Below are positions 19,401 to 27,810 of a stretch of 64,000 nucleotides of DNA, piece after piece; within the stretch, counting starts at the first letter, position 1; each line of letters starts with the position of its first letter. This DNA comes from Clostridiales bacterium. GTDB lineage: Bacteria; Bacillota; Clostridia; Oscillospirales; Oscillospiraceae. Both the position numbers and the translations under genes were made by a program. The notes beneath the pieces were generated by a model. The model did not search any database and had not been told where the DNA came from. It saw only the letters and a program-made list of their open reading frames with translations. The DNA is taken from positions 220,079 to 284,078 of the forward strand of contig CABIXV010000005.1 of NCBI GenBank assembly GCA_902362775.1, in the 5' to 3' direction.

Positions 19401-19775
19401 CTACCGCTGAGAGGCCCAGAATCCGTGTATATTGCAGTAGGCGTAAGCAGCTTCCACCTGGTCGCCGTCGGTTAGCAGAAACGTAGCCTTGGGCTCCTGA
19501 CCGGGGACCAAAAAGCGGCACTGCCTACTGTTAGCACACTCCAGCACGATCCACTGAATATAGTGGACAGATAGCATGGGGTGGGGCTGAGTGCCCACAT
19601 GGACAGTGACCTCGTTCCCGTTGATAGACAAGATGGGGACGTGGACCTCTGGAGAACCTCCACCAGAGCCGGAGGCCAGAGGCCGCATCCGCCGCCCGCA
19701 GGAGGAGATGGGGGTACCAAAATTATTCAGAAAGGTGACGACCTCGCTGTGAGGGGAAACGGCGTAAAAATTCAT
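19401..19775 (-). CDS. desulfoferrodoxin-type protein with degenerate N-terminal iron site
   Basis: The 124-residue product aligns end to end with desulfoferrodoxin. The C-terminal superoxide reductase centre keeps all five ligands: H45, H65, H71, C114 and H117, in the contexts PHPM, HYIQW and YCNIHG. However, the lysine before the first histidine, thought to attract superoxide, is valine (V44). The N-terminal desulforedoxin domain has lost three of its four iron cysteines; only C26 remains. It is therefore like a class III superoxide reductase with a vestigial first domain. The ATG at 19775 has an AAAGGAG site. Confidence 0.82.
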   Translation of the reverse strand: MNFYAVSPHSEVVTFLNNFGTPISSCGRRMRPLASGSGGGSPEVHVPILSINGNEVTVHVGTQPHPMLSVHYIQWIVLECANSRQCRFLVPGQEPKATFLLTDGDQVEAAYAYCNIHGFWASQR

Positions 19776-19837
19776 TGTAAAAGGCTCCTTTCCCGTAATA
19801 CTGAGATATTCTATGCGGTGGACCTGGCAGTGACTAT

Positions 19838-19873
19838 AAAAAAACCGGAGTCCCATGGTACATGGGACTCCGG
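19838..19873 (-). terminator. terminator downstream of aspS
   Basis: Perfect 13-bp inverted repeat CCGGAGTCCCATG / CATGGGACTCCGG with a three-base loop. On the minus strand it is followed by seven T residues. Confidence 0.85.
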
Positions 19874-20003
19874 TGGATGCCAGGGGAGAGGCGATTTCTC
19901 CCCGGCGGTTTTTTCCATGTGGATAACAGCGACGGGTAGGGCACCTAATTGTTTGGCGTTTCTCTCTACAAAATAGAATTTTGTGGATGACAGGACAGGA
20001 GAA

Positions 20004-21803
20004 TCAGGCTTCCGGCTCATCCTGTTCCCTGCGGGTGACAGCAATGCTCAAATCGTCCAGCTGCTTGTCATCCACAAAGTCCGGACAGGCCATCATTAGG
20101 TCAGAGGCGTTCTGCACCTTGGGGAAGGCGATGACGTCCCGGATGGAGGGAGCGCCGGCCATCAGCATACACAGCCGGTCCAGACCATAGGCCAGGCCGC
20201 CGTGAGGGGGAGCGCCGAACTTGAAGGCGTTGACCAGATGGCCAAAGCGCTCCTGAATGTCCTCCTCGCTGATACCCAGAGCCTGGAACGCCTTTTCCTG
20301 CATCTCCGGGGTGTTGATGCGGATGGAGCCGCCGCCCAGCTCGGTGCCGTTGAGGACGATATCATAGGCCCGGGCCCGGCAGTGGGCTTTATCGGTGAGG
20401 ATCTTGTCCTCGTCCTCTACCATGGGGGCGGTGAATGGGTGGTGCATGGCCTGGTAGCGGCCCTCCTCCTCAGACCACTCGAACATGGGGAACTGGGTCA
20501 CCCACAGGAAGCGGAAGTCCTTGGGGTCCAGGATATTCAGCTGGCGGGCCACCTCACAGCGCAGGGCGCCCAGGGCGGCCCATACCACGTCGTTTTTCTC
20601 GTCGCCTACGATGAGGATCAGGTCGCCGTCCCTGGCGCCGGCCCGGTCCAGAATGGCCTTGTTCTCCTCTTCAGTGAGGAACTTGGCGTAGGAGGAGGTC
20701 ACTTGGCCGTCCACCATCCTTGTCCAAGCCAAGCCCTTGGCCTTATAGGTCTTGACGAAGTCCACCAGCTTGTCGATTTTCTTCCGGGGGAAGTCGGCAG
20801 CGTGGCCATTTACATTGATCAGCCGGACGGAGCCGCCGCCTGCCACCGGGCCGGAGAATACGCCGAAGCCGCAGTCCTTTACAATGTCGCTGATGTCGGT
20901 AAGCTCAAAGCCGAAGCGCAGGTCGGGCTTGTCAGAGCCGAAGCGGTCCATCGCCTCCTGCCAGGGCATACGCTGGAAGGGGGTCTGAACGTCCACATCC
21001 AGCACCTCTTTGAATACCCGTTTCAAAAATCCCTCCTGGATGGACATGATGTCGTCCTCGTTGACAAAGGACATCTCCAGGTCGATCTGGGTAAACTCAG
21101 GCTGGCGGTCGGCCCGCAGGTCCTCGTCCCGGAAGCACCGGGCGATCTGGAAGTAGCGGTCAAAGCCGGACAGCATCAACAGCTGCTTGTACTGCTGGGG
21201 GGACTGGGGCAGGGCGTAGAACTTGCCAGGGTGTACCCGGGATGGGACCAGATAGTCCCGTGCGCCCTCGGGGGTGGACTTGGTGAGGACGGGGGTCTCA
21301 ATCTCCAAAAAGCCCTGCTCATCAAAGTAGTCCCGGCAGATCTTGGTGATCTTGTGGCGGGTGGCGATGGCCGCCTGCATCTCCGGGCGGCGCAGGTCCA
21401 GATAGCGGTACTTCAGCCGCAGCATATCATTGGCCTTGGAGTGCTCCACAATCTCAAAGGGAGGGGTCTCGGACTTGGCCAGCAGGCGTAGCTGGGTGAC
21501 ATAGACCTCGATATCTCCGGTGGCGATCTTGTTGGTCTTGGACTCACGCTCCCGCACCAGTCCGATGGCGGCCACCACAAACTCCGCCCGGAGAGAGGCG
21601 GCCTTTTCAAAGATGGCCTTGTCGGTGCTGTCGTCGAAAGACAGCTGGACCAGCCCGGTGCGGTCCCGCAGGTCCACGAAGATCAGGCCGCCCAGGTCCC
21701 GCTGGCGCTGGACCCAGCCGCAGAGGGAAACCGTCTTGCCGACATCGGACAGGCGCAGGTCCCCGCAGTAGTTGGTGCGGTGAAAGTTCTGAAGGTTATC
21801 CAT
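20004..21803 (-). CDS. aspS: aspartyl-tRNA synthetase
   Basis: The 599-residue enzyme charges tRNA-Asp (possibly tRNA-Asn). It has an N-terminal OB-fold with GWVQRQRDLGGLIFVDLRDR, a class II catalytic core with motif 2 FRDEDLRADRQPEFTQID, the bacterial GAD insertion, and motif 3 GLAYGLDRLCML. A TTG-started frame extends to 21818, but the ATG at 21803 with an upstream GGAG fits the family. There is no T-box in the short leader. It has a strong terminator downstream. Confidence 0.97.
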   Translation of the reverse strand: MDNLQNFHRTNYCGDLRLSDVGKTVSLCGWVQRQRDLGGLIFVDLRDRTGLVQLSFDDSTDKAIFEKAASLRAEFVVAAIGLVRERESKTNKIATGDIEVYVTQLRLLAKSETPPFEIVEHSKANDMLRLKYRYLDLRRPEMQAAIATRHKITKICRDYFDEQGFLEIETPVLTKSTPEGARDYLVPSRVHPGKFYALPQSPQQYKQLLMLSGFDRYFQIARCFRDEDLRADRQPEFTQIDLEMSFVNEDDIMSIQEGFLKRVFKEVLDVDVQTPFQRMPWQEAMDRFGSDKPDLRFGFELTDISDIVKDCGFGVFSGPVAGGGSVRLINVNGHAADFPRKKIDKLVDFVKTYKAKGLAWTRMVDGQVTSSYAKFLTEEENKAILDRAGARDGDLILIVGDEKNDVVWAALGALRCEVARQLNILDPKDFRFLWVTQFPMFEWSEEEGRYQAMHHPFTAPMVEDEDKILTDKAHCRARAYDIVLNGTELGGGSIRINTPEMQEKAFQALGISEEDIQERFGHLVNAFKFGAPPHGGLAYGLDRLCMLMAGAPSIRDVIAFPKVQNASDLMMACPDFVDDKQLDDLSIAVTRREQDEPEA

Positions 21804-21857
21804 AAAAATCAACTCCAATTTGTATTATTCAAAATTAAAATTGCAAAAAGTATATCA

Positions 21858-22349
21858 TCAAGCGCCGTTTTGGCAGCTTTCCAGAAAGGCGATGACCTCC
21901 TGTTGAAATTCCTGGTTGCCATCGGGGAGATAAGTCCTGGATTTGCCAGGGAAAGCCAGGGGGTTGACTAAGATCAGGTTGCCGGGGAGGATGAGTTCCA
22001 TGTGGCGGCCGCCGGAGTGGAAAAAGACCCGCGCATGAGGGTCCAGGGTGATTTGAACGGTGTCCTCCGGGATCCCAATATTTTTTCCGGGGACTTGATA
22101 AGTCGTACTGGAGAGCAGGTCCAGCAGTTCATGGAACTGCCCGGTGGTCAAATCAAAGCAGAGTGCGTTTTCCCGGTCGGAATAGTCCATCTGTACGTCG
22201 CAGGCCTCAATGTCCTCTGGGGAGAGAGGAAGGATATCAGCCAGAGTCTGGGGCCGATAGTACCAGCTGCGCCATCCAAAGAAAAGGGCGGCCAGAACGG
22301 CCAGCACAGCCCCGGCGATGAGAAATTGCTTCAACTGGTTTTTCATCAT
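21858..22349 (-). CDS. hypothetical membrane-anchored protein
   Basis: The ~163-residue product has one N-terminal membrane helix (LIAGAVLAVLAALFFGW) and an extracytoplasmic domain of about 130 residues. I do not recognise it. The ATG at 22349 is preceded by AGGAGTGCTGCC; the open frame upstream is out of character. It follows another anchored hypothetical gene by 49 bases, so the two are likely one unit with hisS upstream and aspS downstream. Confidence 0.65.
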   Translation of the reverse strand: MMKNQLKQFLIAGAVLAVLAALFFGWRSWYYRPQTLADILPLSPEDIEACDVQMDYSDRENALCFDLTTGQFHELLDLLSSTTYQVPGKNIGIPEDTVQITLDPHARVFFHSGGRHMELILPGNLILVNPLAFPGKSRTYLPDGNQEFQQEVIAFLESCQNGA

Positions 22350-22398
22350 GGCAGCACTCCTCTCTGTGATTCGTGATGGATAGGGGAACGGCTGCGTT

Positions 22399-22863
22399 CT
22401 ATGGGGTTTGGCCGGCGCTGATCTTCTCCAGATGTTCCCCCAGCGAGTGGGGCGGAAGGGGAAGAAAGCGGTTCCACCTCCCTGGCGCTGAGGCCGGCAG
22501 CCAGAGAAAGGTGCCGTCCCAGTAGGCCATGCACTCCGGGGTACAGCCGGAAAGATAGTAAACTGCAATCCCGCCGTCCGGGGCCCCGGGCAGGGAGGGG
22601 AAGGGGAGATAGTCCTGCCCTCGGAGAGCGGTTAGAAGTTCCCGATAGTTCTGTCCCTCATCAAAGGTGACAGGGGTATCGCTGAAACCGGGGAAAGTAC
22701 CCTGGCGAACCACAGTGAAAGAATCTGTCGGTATTGCGGGCAGCTCTATATCATAGCCCTGAAAAGCATTGTCAAAGGTAGTCTGCCCCATCACACAATA
22801 TAGCGTTCCGGCAGCCATGACAAGTACCAGGATGACCAAAGAAAAAATGGCTTTTTTCTTCAT
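22399..22863 (-). CDS. hypothetical membrane-anchored protein
   Basis: The 154-residue product starts with a signal-anchor (MKKKAIFSLVILVLVMAAG) followed by an extracellular domain with a Cys pair (SGCTPECMAYW). No family recognised. AAAGGAG precedes the ATG. It is organised like the next gene downstream (one helix, domain of ~130 residues), so they may act together, but sequence similarity between them is not obvious. Confidence 0.65.
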   Translation of the reverse strand: MKKKAIFSLVILVLVMAAGTLYCVMGQTTFDNAFQGYDIELPAIPTDSFTVVRQGTFPGFSDTPVTFDEGQNYRELLTALRGQDYLPFPSLPGAPDGGIAVYYLSGCTPECMAYWDGTFLWLPASAPGRWNRFLPLPPHSLGEHLEKISAGQTP

Positions 22864-22914
22864 CTTCTTACTCCTTTCGTATCTCCAGGAGTGGAAGGAG
22901 CAGGGGAGGAGAGG

Positions 22915-24282
22915 TCACTCCCCTTTGTCCCGGATGGGCGTGCCCTGGGTCAGAGCTTCCAACCCACTTTGGATATGGGCCACGGCCTCAACGGAGGGCA
23001 GCTTCACCTGCTCGCCGGTACGCAGATCCTTGACAGCGGCCACGCCGGCGCGGATCTCGTCCTCTCCCAGAAAGACGACATAGGGGATAGCCAGCTTATC
23101 GGCATAGGAAATCTTCTGCTTGAATTTTTTCTGTTCCCCGTGGATTTGGGTACGGATACCGGCATCCCGCATGGTGGTGGCCAAAGAGATGGCGGGGGAG
23201 AGGTCCTCGGTCATGGGCAGGATGAGCACGTCGGCGGGGGCGGTGTTCAGATTCTGATTCAGATAGCCCTGATCCTCCAGAACGAAGAACAGGCGGGTCA
23301 GGCCGATGGAAATTCCAACTCCGGGGAGTTGTTTATCGGTATAATATTCCGCCAAGTTATCATATCGGCCGCCGGAACAGATGGAACCGATTTCCGGATG
23401 GTCCAGCATGGTGGTCTCGTAGACGGTTCCGGTGTAGTAATCCAGCCCACGGGCGATGGTCAGGTCCACGGCAAAGTGGCTCTCCGGCACGCCAAAGGCG
23501 GCCAGGTACTTTGTGACGGTCCGCAGTTCGTCCAGTCCAGTGTCAAAGAGCGCGTGACGGCCCCGATAGCCCTCCAGAGCGGCAAGGACTTCTCCGTTAC
23601 AGCCCTTGATGGCGATGAATTTCAGGATCTCATCGGCCTGGTCCTGGGTGAGGCCGATGTCCTCCCCAGTGAGGAGGGCGGCTACCTTCTCCCCGCCGAT
23701 CTTGTCCAGCTTGTCCACGGTACGCATGATGTCTCCGGACTTGTCTGTCAACCCCAGCATGGCGTAAAAGCCATTGAGGATCTTCCGGTTATTCACCCGG
23801 ATCTGGAAGCGCCGCAGGCCCATTTTGGAAAAGGCCTGATAGATGATGGCGGGGATCTCCGCCTCGTTGGAGATGTCCAGTTTGCCATCGCCAATAACGT
23901 CGATGTCCGCCTGATAGAACTCCCGGAATCGGCCCCGCTGGGCCCGCTCTCCCCGATAGACCTTGCCAATCTGGAAGCGGCGGAAGGGAAAGGTGAGCTG
24001 GCCATAGTTTTGGGCTACATACTTGGCCAGGGGAACGGTCAGGTCAAAGCGGAGGGACAGATCCGTGTCCCCCTTCATAAAGCGGTAGATCTGTTTTTCT
24101 GTCTCTCCTCCTCCCTTGGCCAGCAGCACCTCGCTAGACTCGATGAGTGGGGTATCCAAGGGGGTGAAGCCATAGAGAGAGTAAGTTTCGCGCAGAATGG
24201 CCGCCATCCGCTCAAACTGGGCTTGCTGCGGAGGCAGCAGCTCCATAAAGCCGGACAGGGTGCGGGGCTGTACTTTGCTCAT
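22915..24282 (-). CDS. hisS: histidyl-tRNA synthetase
   Basis: This 455-residue class II synthetase charges tRNA-His. Motif 2 (REFYQADIDVIG), the HisRS signature GLDYYTGTVYET and GGRYDNL are visible, and a C-terminal anticodon-binding domain is present. It is longer than the ~420-residue norm by an internal/terminal extension. The frame is open upstream through the leader, but the ATG at 24282 fits the family N-terminus (MSKVQPRTLSGF). Expression is probably controlled by the T-box leader directly upstream. Confidence 0.96.
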   Translation of the reverse strand: MSKVQPRTLSGFMELLPPQQAQFERMAAILRETYSLYGFTPLDTPLIESSEVLLAKGGGETEKQIYRFMKGDTDLSLRFDLTVPLAKYVAQNYGQLTFPFRRFQIGKVYRGERAQRGRFREFYQADIDVIGDGKLDISNEAEIPAIIYQAFSKMGLRRFQIRVNNRKILNGFYAMLGLTDKSGDIMRTVDKLDKIGGEKVAALLTGEDIGLTQDQADEILKFIAIKGCNGEVLAALEGYRGRHALFDTGLDELRTVTKYLAAFGVPESHFAVDLTIARGLDYYTGTVYETTMLDHPEIGSICSGGRYDNLAEYYTDKQLPGVGISIGLTRLFFVLEDQGYLNQNLNTAPADVLILPMTEDLSPAISLATTMRDAGIRTQIHGEQKKFKQKISYADKLAIPYVVFLGEDEIRAGVAAVKDLRTGEQVKLPSVEAVAHIQSGLEALTQGTPIRDKGE

Positions 24283-24337
24283 GGTATCAAGATCCTTTCT
24301 TTGGTGGAAATGAAGTAATGGGATTGGCTGGTTAGAA

Positions 24338-24590
24338 TAAAAAACACGCTCTCCTCCCATGATTGGGACGAGAGCGCGGAACGCTTCGTGGTGCCACCCA
24401 ATTTCAGACGCCTCCGGCGTCCCTCTGACCTTCTGTTGCGGGAAGGGGACCGCACCCGTCTCCGGGCCCGCTGGTGGCACTGTCTTCTCCGGAGCCGGAC
24501 CCTAGGGCCCTCTCAACCAAGGGGCCCCTCTCTGTTGGGCGACATACCGAATACTAATGAGCCGTCATCACGGTGATTTATCGATCTTAC
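24338..24590 (-). promoter_or_regulatory. T-box riboswitch leader of hisS
   Basis: On the minus strand, the T-box motif TTGGGTGGCACCACG lies at 24401-24387. The UGGG in its bulge pairs with the CCCA end expected for tRNA-His, whose discriminator base is C. A stem-III-like hairpin (GACGCC/GGCGTC) precedes it. The terminator follows: arms at 24376-24347 and then six T residues (24344-24338). A stem-I-like region with AGAGAGGGG lies upstream. A second segment at 24480-24473 is a perfect complement of the GGTGGCAC core. I cannot assign the specifier triplet securely. Uncharged tRNA would favour readthrough. Confidence 0.85.
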
Positions 24591-24615
24591 CCCAGCGGGG
24601 AAGAAAAGTCAAGCC

Positions 24616-25032
24616 TTATAGGGCAAAGGGGACCCGATTGGGATTCATGCCCTCCCGCCAGTCCAGGTCGCCCCGGGCCAGCCCGTGAATGAGCAGCTCG
24701 GCGGTGGCCACGTTGGTGGCCATGGGCACGGAGTGCTGGTCACACAGCCGGGAGATGTAGAGGACGCTCTGATCCATCTCGTTATCCAGAGGCGAGTTGA
24801 AGAACAGCACCAGGTCAATCTCATTATAAATGATGCGCTGGCCGATCTGCTCGATCCCACCATGCTCATGGGATAAAAACAGGTTGACGGGCAGGCCGGT
24901 GGCCTCCATAACCATGCGGCCGGTGGCGTTGGTGGCGCATACCGTATGCTTGGACAGGATGCCGCAGTAGGCGGTGCAGAACTGGACCATCAGATCCTGC
25001 TTTTTGGTATGGCTCATGATCGCGATATTCAT
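24616..25032 (-). CDS. methylglyoxal synthase-like protein lacking catalytic aspartates
   Basis: The 138-residue protein has the MGS fold and the family end motif (VPMATNVATAELLIHGL). MGS converts dihydroxyacetone phosphate to methylglyoxal. The residues known to matter in the E. coli enzyme are replaced: D20 to T9 (SHTKK), D71 to I60 (GGIEQIG), D91 to S80 (FFNSPL), and the H98-D101 stretch is rebuilt and one residue shorter. The phosphate-site serine (S54) remains. Normal MGS activity is therefore unlikely. It may be a ligand-binding relative. GGAGG precedes the ATG. A MinD-like gene lies upstream. Confidence 0.8.
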   Translation of the reverse strand: MNIAIMSHTKKQDLMVQFCTAYCGILSKHTVCATNATGRMVMEATGLPVNLFLSHEHGGIEQIGQRIIYNEIDLVLFFNSPLDNEMDQSVLYISRLCDQHSVPMATNVATAELLIHGLARGDLDWREGMNPNRVPFAL

Positions 25033-25205
25033 AAGGCGTTACCTCCTTCTCCGGCGGAGACTTTGCCGCCAGGCTTTGTGGGGCCAACGTAAAATACTGA
25101 TTTATTTTTCCGTAGGCCGCCCTGTGGAAACGGACCCCTGTAGGCGGGGTATTTCCATTATACTTCCTATTTTTTCTGGCCAGGGGCGCGTCTTGGCCAG
25201 GGGGG

Positions 25206-25940
25206 TTACCGGATGCGCATGATGGGAACCTGATTGCCGTCCAGACGGAGGGCAATGTTCCAGCAGGCCAGGGCGGCGCCTCGTCGCCCCTGGGCGGTCA
25301 AGGGCTGGCCCAGGTTGGCGGCCAGCATGACCTGATCGTCCTCCGGCACCACCCCAATCAGAGGCAGGCCGGCGGTGTTCATGGCATCGTCGATAGTGGC
25401 CCGCAGCTTCCGGAGGAGCTTGGGCTGGATACGATTCATGATCAGGTGGACCTGGCGGATACTCTCCAGCTCGCAGACTGTACGCTGGGCGTCCCGCAAA
25501 GAGGAGGCATCATTGGTAGCGATGACCAGAGCTCGGTCGGCTCCGCAGATGGCCAGCCGAAAGCCGGCCCCCAGTCCAGCGGGGGAGTCAATGAGGATGT
25601 AGTCATATTGCCCCCGGGCGGTATCCAGCATGGCCCGGACCTTGTCGATGGTCAGACTGGGGGACAGGGACATAGGGGCAGTGAGTAGGGACAGCCCCTT
25701 CACATCGGGGTGGTCCACAGCCCCTCTCGCCAGGGGACAGCGGCCCAGCGCCACGTCAGAAAAGTCCATCAGGGCCCGGTCACTGAGACCAAGGGTGATG
25801 TCCAGATTACGCAGGCCGATGTCCATGTCGATACATAGTACCGTGTGGCCCATCAGAGCAAGGGAGGCGGCTACGCCGCCGGTGATGGAGGTCTTTCCAG
25901 TCCCTCCCTTCCCGGAGGTGACGGCAATGACAGTTCCCAT
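25206..25940 (-). CDS. minD: MinD-like P-loop ATPase without C-terminal membrane helix
   Basis: The 244-residue protein has the deviant Walker A GKGGTGKTS and Walker B YDYILIDSPAG of the MinD/ParA family, with MinD-like contexts (IGLRNLDITLGL). MinD with MinC blocks division at poles. It stops right after the stretch LRLDGNQVPIMRIR, where MinD normally continues for some 15-20 residues into its membrane-targeting helix. No minC or minE is adjacent. It could be a soluble orphan MinD relative. AGGAGG precedes the ATG at 25940. Confidence 0.8.
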   Translation of the reverse strand: MGTVIAVTSGKGGTGKTSITGGVAASLALMGHTVLCIDMDIGLRNLDITLGLSDRALMDFSDVALGRCPLARGAVDHPDVKGLSLLTAPMSLSPSLTIDKVRAMLDTARGQYDYILIDSPAGLGAGFRLAICGADRALVIATNDASSLRDAQRTVCELESIRQVHLIMNRIQPKLLRKLRATIDDAMNTAGLPLIGVVPEDDQVMLAANLGQPLTAQGRRGAALACWNIALRLDGNQVPIMRIR

Positions 25941-26045
25941 AAAAACCTCCTAACTCACCAAATCAAGTGTACCCACAATTTGGGATTTCGTCAACTATTT
26001 CACAAAAAATTTTCGTCTAAAACCTGTTTTTTTTAGGCCTTTTCG

Positions 26046-26759
26046 TCAGAGCGGCTCTTTCTGAATTTTTGCCCAGCGCCGGGGATAGCCCTTGAGCGTT
26101 GGAGCAACCTTTTCGATGGCCACAACCCGGTGGGTGATCTCTGTGCCGGGAATTTGATAGTCCGCCTGGTCCCGGACCCGGCCACCCAGCAGCTTGATAG
26201 CATGGGCGGCGCCCTCCACTTCAGGGCCGCAGTCCACCGATTTCATGGCCAGGAACACGCCGCCCACTTTCAAAAAGGGGAGGCACAGCTCGGCCAGCAG
26301 CCGCAGGTCGGCCACCGCCCGGGCGGTAACAAAGTCAAAGGAGTCCCGAAAGCCTTTAACCAGGGCCTGCTCCTCGCTTCGGGCGTGGATGGCCGTGACA
26401 CCGGACAGACCAAGCTGCTCCGACACCTCACGGAGCCAGCGGACCCGCTTGCCCAGGGAGTCCAGTAAAGTAACCTCCAGGGTGGGGCAGAGGATCTTTA
26501 AGGGCAGACCGGGAAATCCGGCTCCGGTACCTACGTCAAGAAGCGTTTTCCCCTCTAGGTGGACGTAGTTGAGCAGGGCTGCGCAGTCCAGCATATGCAG
26601 CCGGGCCACCTGGTCGGGCTGGGTAATGGCGGTCAGGTTCATGACCTGGTTTTTTTCCAGCAGCGCCCGGCCGTAGGCCTCCAGCAGCTCCGGTGCCTCC
26701 GGTGGGACTCGTTGGGACAGGCCCAGCTCCTCCAGGCCGGCGGCGATGATATCACGCAT
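26046..26759 (-). CDS. rsmG: 16S rRNA (guanine-N7) methyltransferase RsmG
   Basis: This 237-residue SAM-dependent enzyme methylates G527 of 16S rRNA; its loss gives low-level streptomycin resistance in other bacteria. The SAM motif LLDVGTGAGFPGLPLK is near residue 72, preceded by NLTAIT and HMLD. FDFVTARAVADL follows. It normally sits after mnmG near parA-parB. Here mnmE and mnmG are absent and mscL and a small membrane gene precede it. TGGAGGAAG lies before the ATG. Confidence 0.96.
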   Translation of the reverse strand: MRDIIAAGLEELGLSQRVPPEAPELLEAYGRALLEKNQVMNLTAITQPDQVARLHMLDCAALLNYVHLEGKTLLDVGTGAGFPGLPLKILCPTLEVTLLDSLGKRVRWLREVSEQLGLSGVTAIHARSEEQALVKGFRDSFDFVTARAVADLRLLAELCLPFLKVGGVFLAMKSVDCGPEVEGAAHAIKLLGGRVRDQADYQIPGTEITHRVVAIEKVAPTLKGYPRRWAKIQKEPL

Positions 26760-26783
26760 GGTTGCTTCCTCCAGAATCAGGGA

Positions 26784-27152
26784 TCAGAAAACTGACGCAA
26801 TGATGTCGAACCCGCTGAAGTTTGACAGCAGGCCCACAATGCCGATGGGCAGAGTGGCCAGGGCAGCCAGCCAGCACAAAATAGCCAGCAGGATGGCGAG
26901 CCATTTGCGTGGCCGACCAGTGGACCGCCAGCTCACCAGAGCCAGCGCCCCCAAGCCGATGAGGCCGGGAACGGTGAGCAAGGGGGCCAGATTACCCAAA
27001 GTAGTGCCGGTGTAAAAGTAGTAGGTGGTCAGGGCTAAGAGGATGAGCACATAGGCCAGGGCGATCCAGGCCATGGTCCTTTTCAGGGGAGAAGCGGGGG
27101 TATATCCCCGGTCCTCCCCTTTATGCTCCTCCGGGAGCTTTTCCTCGGACAT
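26784..27152 (-). CDS. hypothetical membrane protein
   Basis: The 122-residue protein has a charged 25-residue N-terminus and three hydrophobic helices (about 28-48, 58-72, 84-110). I do not assign a family. It begins two bases after the mscL stop codon and ends 24 bases before rsmG, so it is part of an mscL-rsmG operon. AAAGGAG is upstream of its ATG. Confidence 0.75.
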   Translation of the reverse strand: MSEEKLPEEHKGEDRGYTPASPLKRTMAWIALAYVLILLALTTYYFYTGTTLGNLAPLLTVPGLIGLGALALVSWRSTGRPRKWLAILLAILCWLAALATLPIGIVGLLSNFSGFDIIASVF

Positions 27153-27153
27153 T

Positions 27154-27588
27154 TTAGGATCTCTCCTTTAATAAGTCACGGATCTCGGTGAGCAGCTTCT
27201 CCTCGGCGCTGGGCTCCGGGGGAGCGGGCTCCTCGACGGGGACCTCCTCCGGCTTCTTATGGAACCGGTTGATGGCCTTGATGACACAGAAGATGGCGAA
27301 CGCGATGATGATAAAGTCCAGGATCACCGAGATCAGGTTGCCGTAGTTGATGGCCACCTCGGGGGTGACGACAGTGCCCTGGGTATCAATCACCGCCTCG
27401 TTGAGGACCAGCTTCCAGTCAGAGAAGTCTATGCCGCCGGTAATCATGGAGATTAGGGGCATGATGATGTCATTGACCAGGGAAGTGGAGATCTTGCCAA
27501 AGGCGCCGCCGATGACCACGCCGACGGCCATGTCCATTACATTGCCCCGCATAGCGAAGGCCTTGAATTCTTCCAAAAATTTTTTCAT
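27154..27588 (-). CDS. mscL: large-conductance mechanosensitive channel
   Basis: The 144-residue protein matches MscL, a pentameric pressure-release channel. The N-terminal amphipathic helix and TM1 read [26 protein letters not shown], then [16 protein letters not shown]2 ([16 protein letters not shown]), and a C-terminal bundle [18 protein letters not shown] precedes the ATG. Confidence 0.97.
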   Translation of the reverse strand: MKKFLEEFKAFAMRGNVMDMAVGVVIGGAFGKISTSLVNDIIMPLISMITGGIDFSDWKLVLNEAVIDTQGTVVTPEVAINYGNLISVILDFIIIAFAIFCVIKAINRFHKKPEEVPVEEPAPPEPSAEEKLLTEIRDLLKERS

Positions 27589-27810
27589 GCCTGCTTTCCT
27601 CCTATCTGCTGAATGGGCCTACCTGAAAGGGGAGAACCTGGAAACCGTTGGGCCGCAGCGGTTTGAAGCCTGCGACCCGTCTGGAGCCATTTTCGGCGGT
27701 CCAAATGACTTGGGGTAGGGTAAGACGTGCTGTAAATCGCTCCAGAACGGTCAATACAAATTGTAATATATAATAAAAATATTGCAAAATAGAATATCGC
27801 AATCGCTAAA

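Noticed and set aside
20202..21491. 429-codon plus-strand frame over aspS
   Set aside because: Antisense shadow of aspS; no known motifs, start lacks a ribosome site.
22891..24318. 475-codon plus-strand frame over hisS
   Set aside because: Antisense shadow of hisS, with Gly/His-rich composition and no family features.
24463..24490. Possible second T-box upstream of the hisS T-box
   Set aside because: The sequence is the complement of the core, not a T-box motif in the same orientation; no terminator follows. Kept only as a structural oddity.
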